Assembly: GCF_002078875.1 (NCBI RefSeq)
Contig: NC_034410.1
Location: forward strand, 39,618,797-39,682,796
DNA length: 64,000 nt
DNA from: Numida meleagris
Lineage: Eukaryota; Chordata; Aves; Galliformes; Numididae
Direction of reading: 5' to 3'
Each line of letters starts with the position of its first letter. The stretch's first letter is position 1. Shown one piece after another: positions 1 to 12,579 of this stretch. The notes under the pieces are model-generated. The model was not told where the DNA came from and made no database searches. It saw only the letters and a program-made list of their open reading frames with translations. The position numbers and the translations under genes are program-made.

Positions 1-3000
1 CCAGTGAGATTGCTGAGGGACACTTCTTCCTATCTGGCTCTACTGCTGGTTTTGTAAGCACTTTTCACCCGTGACAGTCAGGCCTCAAATTGTGAATGTC
101 CTCCTATTGCCTTCCAGTGAAACAGACTCTTGAAATGTCCTTAGCTTGTGCTTACTTGTATAGTTCTGTTTACCAAGAGACTGCCTTGGTTGTGTTGGTC
201 AAGAAATCCACCGTAATGCAGAACGAGGCATATCTGAGAGCAATTGCATCACACTGTATTATCTTCTGCTATGGATGCATGCCCAACTGTGGAAGATAAA
301 GGCTGGTTATTAGAGAAATTGAGGGCTTAAACTTTCAATGGGCAATGGGCTGAAGCACTCAAATGGATTTTTACACAAGTAAAAATCAAACAAAGGGTAT
401 TATTTATGTATGTATGTGTAGCAAAACTCAGCAAATTTGAGGAAGCCTGCATTGTAATAAAGTTTATTTTTAATATGTCATAGTATTTGGATCTATATTA
501 TGTTGTTTATGGTACTGAAGGATGATACTGATGCAAAGTGTTTAACAAATTGCCATGCTTCATGATTTCAAGCCTGATGGTGCTCCTCATGCCACTTCAT
601 TTTAAAGCTGAGGTTGACATGAGTAAAACAGGTTTAGGCAGATTCGCTGAACTCCACCTCCAGTAAGAGTCATGCTAAAGAGTGATAATGTGCTTAAAGT
701 CATGAATCAATCCATTTTTCGTGGTGAGACCAAATGTGGTAGTTGAAGATAGTAATGTTTGATGCACACATGGTCAACATTTCCTTTCAACACTTTATTT
801 AACATGAAATTGGTCCCAAAACAAAAGAAGTGCCCTAGGGTAAGGGATTTTACAGATCTTTCTAGGTAGCCCATGTGAGCTGAGGAAACAGTCACGGTGT
901 GATGGAAGTGCAAAACAGAAGATAACAAAAACACTGGCATTTGATGGATTGGTCTTTTCTGTTAGATGACAATTGGCTCTAATGATGATGATTCTTTTCA
1001 TTTCTAATATTCATATACACAGTCATGCACGCATGCTTTCTCAGAAGGAGGGCTGAGTGACTGGCAGACTTCGACTCTCCCTCACTGGAGCAGATCTCTA
1101 GAATCTTAGCACGCAGCAAAGATGCGGTGGAAGGAGAGTAGTTTCCCCTCAAAAAAGAGCACCAACTTTTTCTATATTGCTCCTGTCACCCAAATAGACC
1201 AGAACTCTGTATGTATCCCAGAAATTTATTCACCTTTGTGCCTCAAAGCAGGCAGAAGAGACCTTTTCTTCTCCCCTTTTTTAATGTTCTTTGTTAAAAT
1301 TAACAGTAAATTGAGAAACAAGTTGTTTAAAAAAAGTGGAAAGAAAGAAAAGAAAAAGTGTTGCTTTAGCTTTCCATGATGACAAAAATGCTTGTCTTTG
1401 TTTCAGTTGTTCAAGATTTCATTCTCCAACAGTGACAGTTGCATTCTTTCACATGTGATAAAGTAAAAAAAAAATCAGCCTTTGACAGGTTCACAAACCC
1501 ATGTTTCCTTGTAGGGCCAGACCCTGCAAGATGTAAGCACCTTCCAAGATCTGGAACTGTTATCCTTAGAGAGTATCTGCCCAATGTTAATTTCTGCCTT
1601 TAAGTCTCTCTCTCTTGGATAATAATTTTACGAATTTGGTGGAATTTGCAGGCAGTTATATTTTTAAAAGCCCAAAAATGCAGTCTAGAGAAGGGAACGT
1701 GGTGTTTATTCAACTAAAGTATTATGAAATATGTTGTATTCCAGAGTGGAGGAAAATTCTATCTTTTGGAGGCAAAACATTTTTTATGTAAAAGCCAGGA
1801 AGCATACAGAATTCATATAGGAACATTTAATTGTTTCCTTTTTAAAGGAGAATGAGCAGGTTCTGTCTATAAGGAAAATCAAAGCAGCTTTGAAAGCAGA
1901 TGAACTTCCTATCAAGAAATGTGCATCACACAAATGGGACAGAGGTTCTTTAAAGCCCTTACAGACCTCACTGTAGCCAAAATGTAGAATACAGAACCTC
2001 CGTGATACATTAAATTATGAATCTTATTTATATGGGCATCTGTGTGCTGATGTCTCAGAATGTCTTTGAAAGATCTGTACTGCTATGATTTTTTTTGATG
2101 TTTTCCATTTGTACCACAATCCTAATAGCTGCCATTTTCCCACTCCTGGGGCTTTCTGTAGATCAGTGGATGTTAGGTTTAAACTTCTGTTTTCTTTGAT
2201 GAAGCTTTCAATAAAAAAATAAAGAAAGAAAAGAGCTGGGTGACTGTGTTCTTGTGGAACCATTGTACAGAGGTTTCCCGAGGCCAAGGCACATATGCTG
2301 AGCACAGAGGGAGCAGCAAGGGCTTTGCAGCAACATCTGCCTGCTCTGCATCTTCACCAAGAGCAAGGAAAGCATCAGAGAGATGGGACGGCTCTGCCCT
2401 GACAGCAGCATCACCACCCGCATGTTAGAAGGTGAAATATGGGAAACACTCTTGCACCAAGAGTGTTTAACACTAGTGGGTACTTGCTGTCTGGGCCCTC
2501 GGCTGTGCTCACCTGCCAGAGGAACTCTTTCTGAGGCTTACTTTGAAGAGTGACTTCAGGGCAAATGTTGCCACATGGAAGACAGAAAATCTTTATTTAC
2601 AGAATAAGTACAGCCCAGGCAGTAGTAGTGCAAGCCATACTTCATCTTGAAAGGGAACTTGAAATAAATCGCCTCTTTGGCTGCGTCTCATGGGGAACAA
2701 GAAAGCCATTTGGCGCGCTTCCCCATGGCCGCCTCAGTCAGCGGCTCTCACATTGCCACACACACGTCTTCCCATGAGAGCCATTCCTGTGAAGAAGAAG
2801 GCAAAGGCAGGCAGGAAGTTTCCAGTTACTCTCCCTTCTGCCAAGGAGCTTTATTCAAATGTTGGGAACTACAGCATGCTGTTCTTCTCCCAGCCTAGCA
2901 AGAGTGTGGCTTTCTCCTCCTGCGCTCCATGTGGTTTGTGGTGTTGTCTGCACCCTTCCCCTTGCATTCCTTCTGTCCCATGATGTATCCACAGGTGAGC

Positions 3001-5203
3001 TGCTCATTCCCTTCAGTCCCTGTGCCTCTGCTCCTTGTCCCATTGTTGCCAGTCTTGTCTTCAGAAGACTCTATTTTGTGCAAAAGTCTCCATTTGACTT
3101 AGCAGAGCACTAGACATTGTGATAACTAATGGCTTATGGAAGCGGTCCTGGGGCTGCACTCAACACAGGAGGATTTTGGCAGGCAAATATTAAGCCTGTC
3201 AGTCAGGTAGCGTGCTGCCCAGCACATCCAGTGATACACCGCTGAACTCATTTGGAAAGACATAAATGATAACTAATTAATCTTCTAGTTGTGTACACCA
3301 CTTTAAATGGAGGAATTGAAACTTGAGCTATTTAAAATGATGCAGCTATTATTTAAAGCTGAGCAAACTTGAGTTTATAATGTGTCTAGCTGAGAACCTA
3401 AGTTCCACTGCACTGAAATACTTCTGAAAAAGTTTAAATGTCCAAGAAAAAGACAGAAAGCATGATTTGCACCCATTTGACTTATTTAACCATTTGTTAC
3501 CGGATAATATATTCCTTATCTTGTATAGAATTCAGCCATCAATACACTGCCAACTAAAAACTGTAAAAGCTTCTTGAACACCGTTCCTGTGGGATTTAAT
3601 CCCACATTTTTCAATCAGAAATCATTTCCTCATTAACAATTGTGCTGCACCACACTGTAGCCCACTAGGGTACTCTTTTCCTCAGGTAGAGCACTTTTAC
3701 CCAGTGACAGTTTCATATGAAATACTCTGCAGTGGAACTCTGGCTCGCCTAAATGTTCCATATGTGATCTAAATGTTTGCCAGTTAATCTTGGTGTCATG
3801 AAAAAGAAGTGCTTGGACACTTTTAAAGCTCTTTTTATACAGAAGAGTAGGAAGAAGCAGAACAGATAGATCTTATCACTTGATACCAAGGCACAGTAAT
3901 CATTAACTGGAGAAAAGCAAGAAGGAACTTTAAGGAAGGTAAAGCAATAAGGAAATGAATCCTTTTAAGCTTCTCTCTCTCCTTTGTACACATGTACATC
4001 CATCCAGCAGAATTAAAATTGTGTATCTCCATTCCCAGGTGCAGTATGAGCCCACTGGTATAGCTAAACACATGTGTGTCTTCCTGATCTTTACCACTCA
4101 CTCACCTGTGCCTCAACAGTGAACAGAACTGAACAAGCTGTCAGGAGAAGTGGAGATATAGCCCAGTGCAGCCTTTCTCAGTTTGCGCTGCAACTTCCAG
4201 CAGTGATCAGTTGTCTTCTTAACAAGCACCACAGCAATCTGGTTTTCTTGCTGTGGAGGTGAGTCTCCAAGAGGCCCAGAAAGTTACCATTTCTTTATAA
4301 AAATGTTTCATTTTTACAGCACATCCCACTTGTTTCCTAACTGCATCTCTTAGGTATTATGCCCTATGTATGCTTCCAAATGAGCAAATAAATATTTATT
4401 AGGGTAACATGCAGGGGCCCCAGAGAAAAAAAGTCACGCTCTACAAAGCTTATGAAGTGAAGGAAAAATTATCCAGTGAGTGATTTATACTTCTATTGGA
4501 CCCTCAGACACAGCTGAATACGGTGGGCTTCAACATTACTGGTTAATTTCACAGCAATAGTTGGCCGTAGAACAGAGATTGAGGACTGCTTTCCAAAATC
4601 TGTTTCCCTTTTCACATATTGATTCTACTACGAGAGCTTTGGGATGTAAACAGCTGTTTGGAAATGACAGTTGTTGGAGAATATCCAATTCCTTTTTTTT
4701 TCCCAGGGAAAAAAAATGGTTCAGAAGGAACTTATGGGTAACATCTCCTGCTGTTGAGAAGATACAGTTATTTGGTAGTTCCAGCTGATGGAATGACTGC
4801 TACCGAAATTATCTTGAGGTGCTATCTTGTGTAGAATGGTATGGCTTAGCTGAGATATTTCTTCAATCCAAAAACAATTATTCTGAAGGCCTAAATGACT
4901 TTAAACAATGCTAAAGCTTTGTGTGAACATTGGTGAATAACTGAATGTTATTTATAGCAAGGACTGAGATAAGACGCCTATGACAAGGTTGTTTCTACTA
5001 CTTAGGACAACTGAATTGCCTTTGTGGAAGAGGGCCTCACCTAAACAGGAAGCATTTTTTTAAGGAATCAGTTCTTTAAGGACTTGTTCAGGGAGCTAGC
5101 CATAAAACTGTCCCTTCTTTGGTCTTACATGTACATTGAAGGGGGTGGAGAAGGTTTTCTGCAAGTCACATTTTTTCTTCGCTTTCCCTTTGAACACAAC
5201 CTA
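1..5203. other. Unique non-coding DNA, no gene recognised
   Basis: This stretch is AT-rich single-copy-looking sequence with only short, unremarkable open frames on both strands. I recognise no exon, RNA gene or transposon in it. It contains a 19-nt palindrome at 3588-3606, and short A or T runs such as the one near 1467. A strong donor-like CAG/GTGAGT is visible on the minus strand near 4096, but no convincing exon is attached to it. The block around 2240-3060 is somewhat richer in G and C and has several overlapping open frames. None resembles a known family. It may be intergenic or intronic. Confidence 0.55.
3588..3606. repeat. 19-nt near-perfect palindrome
   Basis: TGTGGGATT and AATCCCACA are exact reverse complements separated by one T. 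This gives 9-bp arms with a 1-nt centre. It lies in non-repetitive AT-rich DNA. It could be a dimeric protein-binding site or a chance inverted repeat, and the sequence alone does not decide. Confidence 0.6.
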
Positions 5204-5473
5204 TTTGCAGCAATAGAACAAAAGGCAACGGGCAGAAATTGAAACACGGAAAGTTCTATACTAACACAAGGAAGAACTTCTTCAGTCAGAGTGATGGAGC
5301 ACTGGAACAGGCTGCCCAGAGAGGTTGTGGAGGCTCCTTCTATGGAGATATTCAAGATCTGTCTTGCCACCTACCTGTGCGACCTACTATAAGGAACCTG
5401 CTTCAGCAGCAGGTTGGATTTGATCTCCAGAGGTCTCTTCCAACCCCTACAGTTCTGTGACTCTGTGATTCTT
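5204..5473 (+). mobile_element. CR1 LINE fragment, 3' end
   Basis: This is a 5'-truncated CR1 copy read on the plus strand. It carries the end of the pol frame (the segment around a Trp-x-Arg-Leu-Pro-Arg-Glu-Val-like block, seen as 'actggaacaggctgcccaga'), then the 3' UTR with 'ggttggatttgatctccaga' and 'ggtctcttccaacc'. It finishes in degenerate octamers (GTTCTGTG, ACTCTGTG, ATTCT). Its wording differs from most other copies in the window, for example 'gagcactggaacaggctgcc', so it belongs to a different and probably older subfamily. The 5' boundary is approximate. It has no coding capacity. Confidence 0.9.
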
Positions 5474-6973
5474 TGTTCACTGCATATTGGCAACAGAGTC
5501 TGCACTCCTAATGAGGAATCTGCCTCTGCAAGAACCTTGTACCTGGACAAAGGATACTTCCATATCCAGGACTTCTCTGGGCTGCAGCAATAGTCCATGC
5601 ATTTGCATGAAATATGTACATTATAATAACATGTTTCAGCTCTGGTAGCCAGAGCTGATGGTATTTGTCCCATCCACACATTGCATCCTGCCTGGCATGT
5701 GTAGTGTGAGCTTTTTGAGGTGATTTCTATCATTTGCCTATTCAGCACCTAGAAGAAGCCCTCAAAAGTACCCAAGACGTCAATTCCAAGTAATAACCAC
5801 ATCACATTCTCTTCTGGGATGGTTATTTCTTCCCCAAATACATTATTTTTTATTAGGCTTGGAAAGAATTCTCATTAAAAAAAATAGGAATATCAGCATC
5901 AAAGCTCTCTGTGGTAGGTTAGACTGCTTACCTGAGAAAAAATGTGGGTAGGAGTATTAAAGGCTGTTGCTAACTGGACAAAAAGATGGGAAAAACAGAC
6001 AAACTTCCTGAAAAGAAGAGACAGGAAATGACTTGGAAGAGAGAAACTTTCCAGGCTAGTGAGGCTCTGCCCCATTTCACTTCACTTTGCATGCAGCTAT
6101 AGTTTAGAAAGGGTGAGACAGACTGAGCCTGAACTGCCCCAGTGAGTGAATTAACACATAATCTTGATTATTTCTACACACTGATAAAAGGGAAAGGACT
6201 GAAGCTGGTTGGATGGCTGAGGTGCATGCAGGCAGTGAGGAAACAAGGAAACTTGAATGCCAGATAGCAGGGCATCAACACCCATCCCAGAAAATTGTCT
6301 ACTTCCTAATATGGCACAGAAAAGCATTCACTTTATCAGTAAGAAGGGCTCAGAAACATGGGATGATAAATTTTATAGCAGGATTGCTTTTCCTGGTAGT
6401 GATATCTAGAAAGATCCAATATAAATAGTTTACAAAATAAAAGCTAAGTCCCTTTCCTCACTCTGCAGCTCTCGCCTGCCTCCCCTAAGTACATGGAGCT
6501 AGACATTTAATCAGCACAGTTTTACTTGACCATAGTTCTCAGTAGCAATGCAGTGCAAATGAGTATTGCAGCTCTAAATGTTTCAGACTTTTTGTCTCTT
6601 GATTTTCTTGGTACTGTTCATATTTCAAATTGTTGCTTTTCTTCTCCAGAAAAGACTGTGTAAGGGTATATTGACTGAGATAACAAAGATAAATAAATAA
6701 ATAAATAAATAAACTAAATTCTCGAAGAGGGCAAGATAGAACTACACCCTGAAATGGCTTACTTCCTAAATTAAAAACAAACAAACAAAAAATACACACT
6801 TAAAGAGAACTTCACATGCATGGTATGTTTGTTTGCAGGCTATGGTAATGAACAGAGACAAGAAAGATGGTGGCTTTTGGTCCTCTGTGAAATTCCTCTT
6901 GATTTTGCCTATTTTTAAAAGGCCATTTAAAATAGTCATTTTGCTGTGTAAATCAGTGTACACACATCTATAT
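5474..6973. other. Unique non-coding DNA between two CR1 copies
   Basis: No gene or RNA is recognised here. The stretch contains an (AAAT)n microsatellite at 6689-6713 and a short CAAA-rich tract near 6773-6790. The longest open frames, including a minus-strand one at 5371-5748 that runs into the neighbouring CR1, have no recognisable family and appear fortuitous. Confidence 0.55.
6689..6713. repeat. (AAAT)n microsatellite
   Basis: About six consecutive AAAT/ATAA units are visible, bounded by 'acaaag' on the left and 'actaaattc' on the right. Confidence 0.9.
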
Positions 6974-7915
6974 AATCACAGAATGGTTTGTCTCGAAAGG
7001 GATTTTAAAGATCACCCAGTTCCAACCTGCCTGCCATGGGTCATGTCACTACCCTGACACTCCCTGACAAAGTGTCTCTCCCTAGGTTTCCTGTAGGCCC
7101 CTTGTAGGTACTGGAAGGCCACTATAATGCCTCCTAGGAGCCTTCTCTTCCCAATATGAAGCCTATCTCCCTCAGCCTGTCTTCACAGGAGATGTGTTCC
7201 AGCTCTCTGAGCACCCTCATGGCCCTCCTCTGGATGTGCTCCAACATGTCCATTTCCTTCTTACACTGGAAGCCCCAGAGCTTAATGCAATACTCCAGAT
7301 GGGATCTCATGAACGCAGAGTAGAGGGAGACAATCACCTCCCTTGCTTTCTTGGTCATGCTGCTTTCCAAGATACAGTTGGCGTTCTGGGCAGCAAGCAC
7401 ATATTACTGACTCAGGTTGAGCTTGTCATCAATCAAGCACCTCCAAGTCACCTCCTCAGGGCTTCTCTCTATCCACTCATCAGCCAGCCTGTATTTGTCC
7501 TTGGGATTTCCCTGACACAGATGCAGGACCTAGCACTCGGCATTGTTGAACTTTACGAGGTTCACACAGGCCCACCTCTCAAAATGTCACGGTTCCTCTG
7601 GATGGCATCCTTTCCTTGCTGCATGTCAACCACACCACTCAGCTGGGTGTCAAAGACAAATTTGCTGAAGGTGCTCTCAGTCTCACTGTTCCTGTCATTT
7701 ACAAAGATGTTAAATAGTGCCGGTCCCAACACCAACATCCGTGGAATGCCCCTCATCACTGGTCTTACAGATGACAACCTGTTGACCATGACTCTTTGGA
7801 GTCTGATCCTCTGAATTATCTGTGTCCAATCTACCCCAAGCTTTAAGTAACTGTCAAGTTGGCAACCGAGATTGCTGCAACAAATGTCATAAGCTTCTCC
7901 TGACAACAATCCGCA
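6974..7915 (-). mobile_element. CR1 LINE, 5'-truncated, minus strand
   Basis: The CR1 3' terminus is at the left (the reverse complement of ATTCTGTG-type octamers, 'aatcacagaatgg'). The element then runs rightward into the pol frame. Conceptual minus-strand translation at 7134-7400 shows the C-terminal reverse-transcriptase region (AREVIVSLYSAFMRSHLEYC, then a block of the type LEHIQRRAMRVLRELEH). At 7562-7909 it shows LGPALFNIFVND followed by a degenerate catalytic motif, FVFDT where active copies have FADDT. The two frames are not continuous, so the copy is a decayed pseudogene. The 5' truncation point is near 7850-7915 and is imprecise. Loss of the catalytic Asp and the frameshifts show it is inactive. 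Confidence 0.93.
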
Positions 7916-10180
7916 GGATCTCTTTCCTCAAAGCTTCAACAAAAAAAAAGCAAACTACAGAGCTGACAGCCTGCTTCCTACAGCACTTTTAGTAATAAAA
8001 GCTGCTTGGTAGAAAGGCACAGGAGTAGTAACGCATGCCTGTATATTTGAGCCTCCTCAGTTTTGCCAGTGCAAGCTTGGGCTCTTGTTGCCCTTGTTCT
8101 TAATGGCTGTAGGTTCCTTGCAGCACAACAGACACAGCAGAGATACGGTCTGTGGGGAATAAAAAGTATCTGAATTCAAGTCTCTAGATAGGAAAAATGA
8201 CCTCTGTGCCGAGGTCAGAGAAAGACCTAAGCATTACCCTTTTCCCACCTTCTTCTCAGTAGGGGAATCTTTTCACCATAATGAGCAACACAAAAGCACC
8301 TTCGCCCTTTCCCATACTTTACGTAAGAAACCTCTGAACCTCCCTTTCTTTCAATAGACTTCATTATTCCTTTTGTCTGCACAGTAGCACCCTGCAGCCA
8401 TGACTCCACCTCCCACCAAATGCAGACCAATGTAGAATGGATGATCCCATAGGCATTGAGCATGGTCACTGTAAGCACAGAACTTAAGTAATAGCTGAGG
8501 CTGTGCAATGAGAGCTTGGTGGAAAGAGGCCCAATTCCACCCATGGCAGCTGGCTGCTCTAGTAAAAGTCTCCTGGGCTCATGAAATAACTGACATGAAA
8601 GTGGTGTTTGGAGCAAGAAACGGAACTCATTTTTCAATTGACATTAAAGAGGAAATCATTTTAGTGTCAGCTGATACTGCACAGGCACATTTTCAGTAAT
8701 TAAAGCTCAGAAAAAGCAATGGAAATACCTACGAGGTGTGTTAAGAACAGAGCCAGAAGCAACTTCTGAGAGGTGCCAGCTGAAAGACTCCCTACACTAG
8801 AGGCTACACATAATGGGAAACCTTGTGGAACTGCAGAGGGAATAAGGAAACAGCAGCCCAGGAGGATCAGGTATGGAGGAGACTTGTTTGCACCTTTGAG
8901 TAAAGTGCAAGGGCCCCATAAATATAATCAACTCCTCAGAAGGAGAAGTGTGATATATGTGGAAGCGTATATAAAAAGTATCCTTATAGCTCTGAGGTGC
9001 TGGGGAAGGATTTGTGCTGTATATCCCCTATTGCCTCAGCTTGAAACACTTCTGATCCCGCCCCTTCCTTCCTTGTTAGCTAACACAGCATTCATATGTA
9101 AGGATTGTTTTCTTTTCTAATTTTATACTCTTCCATGATATTAGATTTCACTTTTACACCTGTCTACACCAGTTGGAGGTTTTTTTTAGAGTTTTTCTTC
9201 CTTTCTCCATATTTTGCAATTACATCAAAGATACTATGTCCACTATGCACAAAATCATATGACATTCCTGCAGCTTTGCAACAGGAAGCCACAGAAAGGG
9301 GAGTCAGCCTGATCCATAGGATAAGCACAATTGTTAATAAGAAGCACCCAGATCCTTGACTGTCCTTCAGGCCCCAGGTTCGCTCTGCTAGCCTTTCCAG
9401 GCAGAAATGGATACCTAAACTAGCAAGGCAGATAGCAAAACCCCAGCTGTACTGATTGCCCAAATACTTTCTAGGTTAACAAAAGCCACTAACCTCTACT
9501 TTCCACATGGTGAGTTTGTGCCATAACCTTTGAGCAGAGTTTATTGCTGAGTGAGGATGCGTGGCAGCACCCCAGTGAAAAGATCGCACTGCAGCTGCAC
9601 ACAGTAATGCTCCTTTGTGAACCTGCAATGAAATCACTGAGGCTAAAAGCAACCCCCTGCCCTGCTCCTGGAATTGTGACACTTTCCCATTCACTGTCGG
9701 CTGGCTTCCTCAGCCAGACTTCAATTCAGGTGAGTGCTCATAAACAAATTGTCTTCAAATGACCTTTTTCAAGGTTTTATGCGGAAATGAATCAGCTACC
9801 TTGTTAAATGCTAATTCTATTTATATTCTGATTTTCTCACAGCTACTACAGTGGCCTAATCTCTTTCCCACTAATAGTGAAAAGGCAATGCTCCCCAGAA
9901 CTACAAAGAGAACAGAAACATATTCACAGTTTTGTAATGTGCTTGTTTATCTGTTAAGATTTGATTGTATAAATCCTTGCTGTTTTCCTGCTGTAAGTTT
10001 GCACAGCAGAACCTACTGCTTTCTTACCTACTTTTGAAACATCCTGTATGAATTTATGGTTATGCATCAATGGTAAGTCATTAATCCTAATAACAGCGTA
10101 CATCACAGTCTTCCAGGTGCTCACCACTAAACTTGCTCAACTGTCCTACAAATGAACACCCCTCTGCCGCTTATTATTTC
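7916..10180. other. Unique non-coding DNA
   Basis: No gene is recognised. The block at 8590-8710 has even base composition and resembles conserved non-coding sequence, but this cannot be shown from one sequence. A plus-strand exon-like block ends in a strong donor at 9729/9730 and is described separately. The open frames at 8227-8637 minus and 8773-9120 plus exceed 110 codons, but they match nothing I know and are within chance expectation. Confidence 0.5.
9540..9729 (+). other. Weak exon candidate with a strong splice donor
   Basis: An open frame runs through this interval and ends at CAG followed by GTGAGT, a strong match to the vertebrate 5' splice site. A possible acceptor, 'ataacctttgagcag', sits just before 9540. 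The encoded stretch (for example LLSEDAWQHPSEKIALQLHT) matches no family I recognise. No partner exon is visible. It could be a chance donor or part of a non-coding transcript. Confidence 0.12.
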
Positions 10181-10345
10181 ATAGCATGGCCTGGTTTGAA
10201 AAAGACCTTAAAGATCATCTAGTTTATTACCTCCCCACTGTGGGCAGGGTCACCATCCACTAGACCAGGCTGCCCAGAGCTACATCTACCCTGGCCTTGA
10301 ATGGCTCCAGGGAAGGGGTATCCACAGCTTCTGTTTCTGGGTTTA
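10181..10345 (-). mobile_element. CR1 LINE 3' fragment, minus strand
   Basis: The reverse complement gives the standard CR1 3' region: a degenerate octamer end ('catagcatgg'), 'gaccttaaagatcatctagt', 'ccctgcccacagtgggga'-like wording, 'accaggctgcccagagc' and 'ggccttgaatggctccag'. Only about 165 bp can be aligned confidently. Beyond 'cttctgtttctggg' the match fades. It contains no coding part. Confidence 0.85.
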
Positions 10346-12051
10346 GTTGGAGAAACTGGGGGAAAATCTTCTCCCAGTGGATTGTACTGATGGTGGTGGT
10401 GAGCAGGGAGGAGCTCGGTTACAAGAGGGCAAAAAAGGAAAACATAGTTTTTGAGAAATTATTTCATTTCTGCAGAAAATGAAAGTCTCTTTTCTGATCA
10501 ACTTCTAGTCAGTTGAAACTATAGGCAACAAATTTTGCTAAAAATATATAAAGACTGTTTTCGAAGATAACCATTGCTTTTGAGGAGTTTCAGTTCTTCC
10601 AATAACTGCATCAGCCAATAAGCACAACATCCCTACATTCATAGTTTATTTACATAAAGGAAAGAAATAGCAGGAGAAAAGTAATCTAACAGATTAGAGC
10701 AATGAAATCCAATTCTATTCCCAGTTAAGTCAATAAGAATTTTTTCTGCTGAATTTACTGGCTGACTTCGCAAGAAGTCAGTGATTCAGACATCATAATG
10801 TAAGCAATGAGAAGCAAAGGAACACACGTAAAAAGCAAGACTAGCAGAAATAAGGCAATGGTAGAAACAGAAATCTTACATTTTAGCCTTTTTTTTTCTT
10901 TTTGGCTGAGCTTTGAGAATATTTTGACAATGTTGGCAGTTGGAGGGCAGGTAATACATTTATTTTGCTGATGATAGAGATGGTTCACCCACAGCTCAAG
11001 TCATAACATCTTATCCAAGGTACTTTTCAAGAAAAACTGCCACTAGATTGGGATGTTATCTCAACAGGGATGGGATTATTGTTTAGTCATATCACCTTCC
11101 TTCCCCACTACCTTTCCATCTGCTGTACTGAGAGGGTTTGCTGGCTCTCAGAAAGGTGGGCAGAGCCTTGTGAGAGAAGAAAGAAGGGATGTGATAGACA
11201 ACTGCTAAATGAAAAATGAATAAGGAGAGCATGGGTAATGGAAAGGAATGAAAAACAAGCATAGGTGGCACGTGTGGCTCAGCAGTGGAAGGTAATTATC
11301 AGCTTGTACATGGATATGCGTATGTGCTTGTTCACCTATGCGCTTACAATCTCGTCTTTCCATAGTATTTTCTTTGTGACACACAGAATCACAGACTCAC
11401 TTTCCAGCCTTTTCTGAAACATCTCAAATCATGGTTTAATTGATGTCAGATTCCTGACTCATTTCAAGGTCTTCATCTGAAGATAAGGAAGCTGAAGTAG
11501 GCTAAGCAACCTTTAAAAGAATATGAGCAAGAGATAACATTGCTATCCTTACTACTGAAGATTTCAACTTTTTCTTTGTTTCTCTACAGCAATCCCTGGC
11601 TTTACTGATTTTATTTCTGCCATGGAAACCATAACAGTGTTATGCCTGATTTATAATCTTCAGCATAACTGTAAATACACATAATAATTCTTTATGTAAT
11701 AAATTTTCCCAAATGACCCAATATTGTATAACCTGGTACAGAAATAGGCCTTATTCCTCTTGGGCAGACTCCCTCAGGCTTGGTCAAGTTGGATGTGAGT
11801 GCTGTCCACGAAGACAATAGCTTTCTCTAAGAAAGTAGCTAATTATTCCTTCAGAAACTAAATGAAATTTTGAAAAAGCCAACCCAAATTCTCCAAATAA
11901 AACACAAAACCTGCCTGTGTGGCAAACACTACTTTCAAATATTCTTTAAAACAGATTTGTTTTATTGTCTAGAAACACATTTTTCTCCCAAAAACTTCAT
12001 CTGCTGAGAGAAACAGAGAAATTTCATGCCAGATTAAGTTGACAGGGCATC

Positions 12052-12075
12052 AAAAAATAAAATAAAATAAAATAA
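12052..12075. repeat. (AAAAT)n microsatellite
   Basis: Four to five AAAAT/AATAA units in tandem, in unique AT-rich DNA. Confidence 0.85.
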
Positions 12076-12555
12076 ACTTGTATTCAAGTAAATACTTGCT
12101 TACTGTGAAATGGTTCACCATAAGATGCGTTACAGTTAAAGATGTTGGCTCTTCTGGTAAATCTGCAAGATTTAAACCCATCTATCTCAGACCAAGTCAG
12201 GATGAGAACAGTTGTTAGAAGTACAGGTGAAACTTTACCTTTTTCCCTTACCTACCTAAGCTTTTTGTGATTTTAATGGATCATCAATGACTGCTGATCA
12301 ACATCAGTGAGTTTGACGGAGTGGGACAGTAAAGGTAAGCAGCCTTAGTGTTTGAGACAGCTTGGAACTGAATTTTTTTATGAACACTGTAGCTCCTATA
12401 AATCATATGCCTGAGAGCCACCTTCCTTTGGGATGTTATTCTTTCCTTCCTTACTTTAAGGATACCTACGCTTGTAGATTTTTTCACAGCAGTAAAGCTG
12501 CTGCTGACTTCTTTCCACCAGATGGCACCACAGACTGTAATCCATAGCCTCCATC

Positions 12556-12579
12556 TATATGTGTGTGTGTATATATATT
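12556..12579. repeat. Alternating (TA)/(TG) dinucleotide tract
   Basis: The run is strictly alternating pyrimidine-purine: TATA, then (TG)5, then (TA)4. It is a short mixed dinucleotide microsatellite. Confidence 0.85.

Noticed and set aside
7194..7814. 206-codon plus-strand open frame
   Set aside because: It is the antisense of the minus-strand CR1 pol region. The homology lies on the other strand.
8227..8637. 136-codon minus-strand frame
   Set aside because: No recognisable family, and the opposite strand is equally featureless. Frames of this size are expected a few times in 64 kb.
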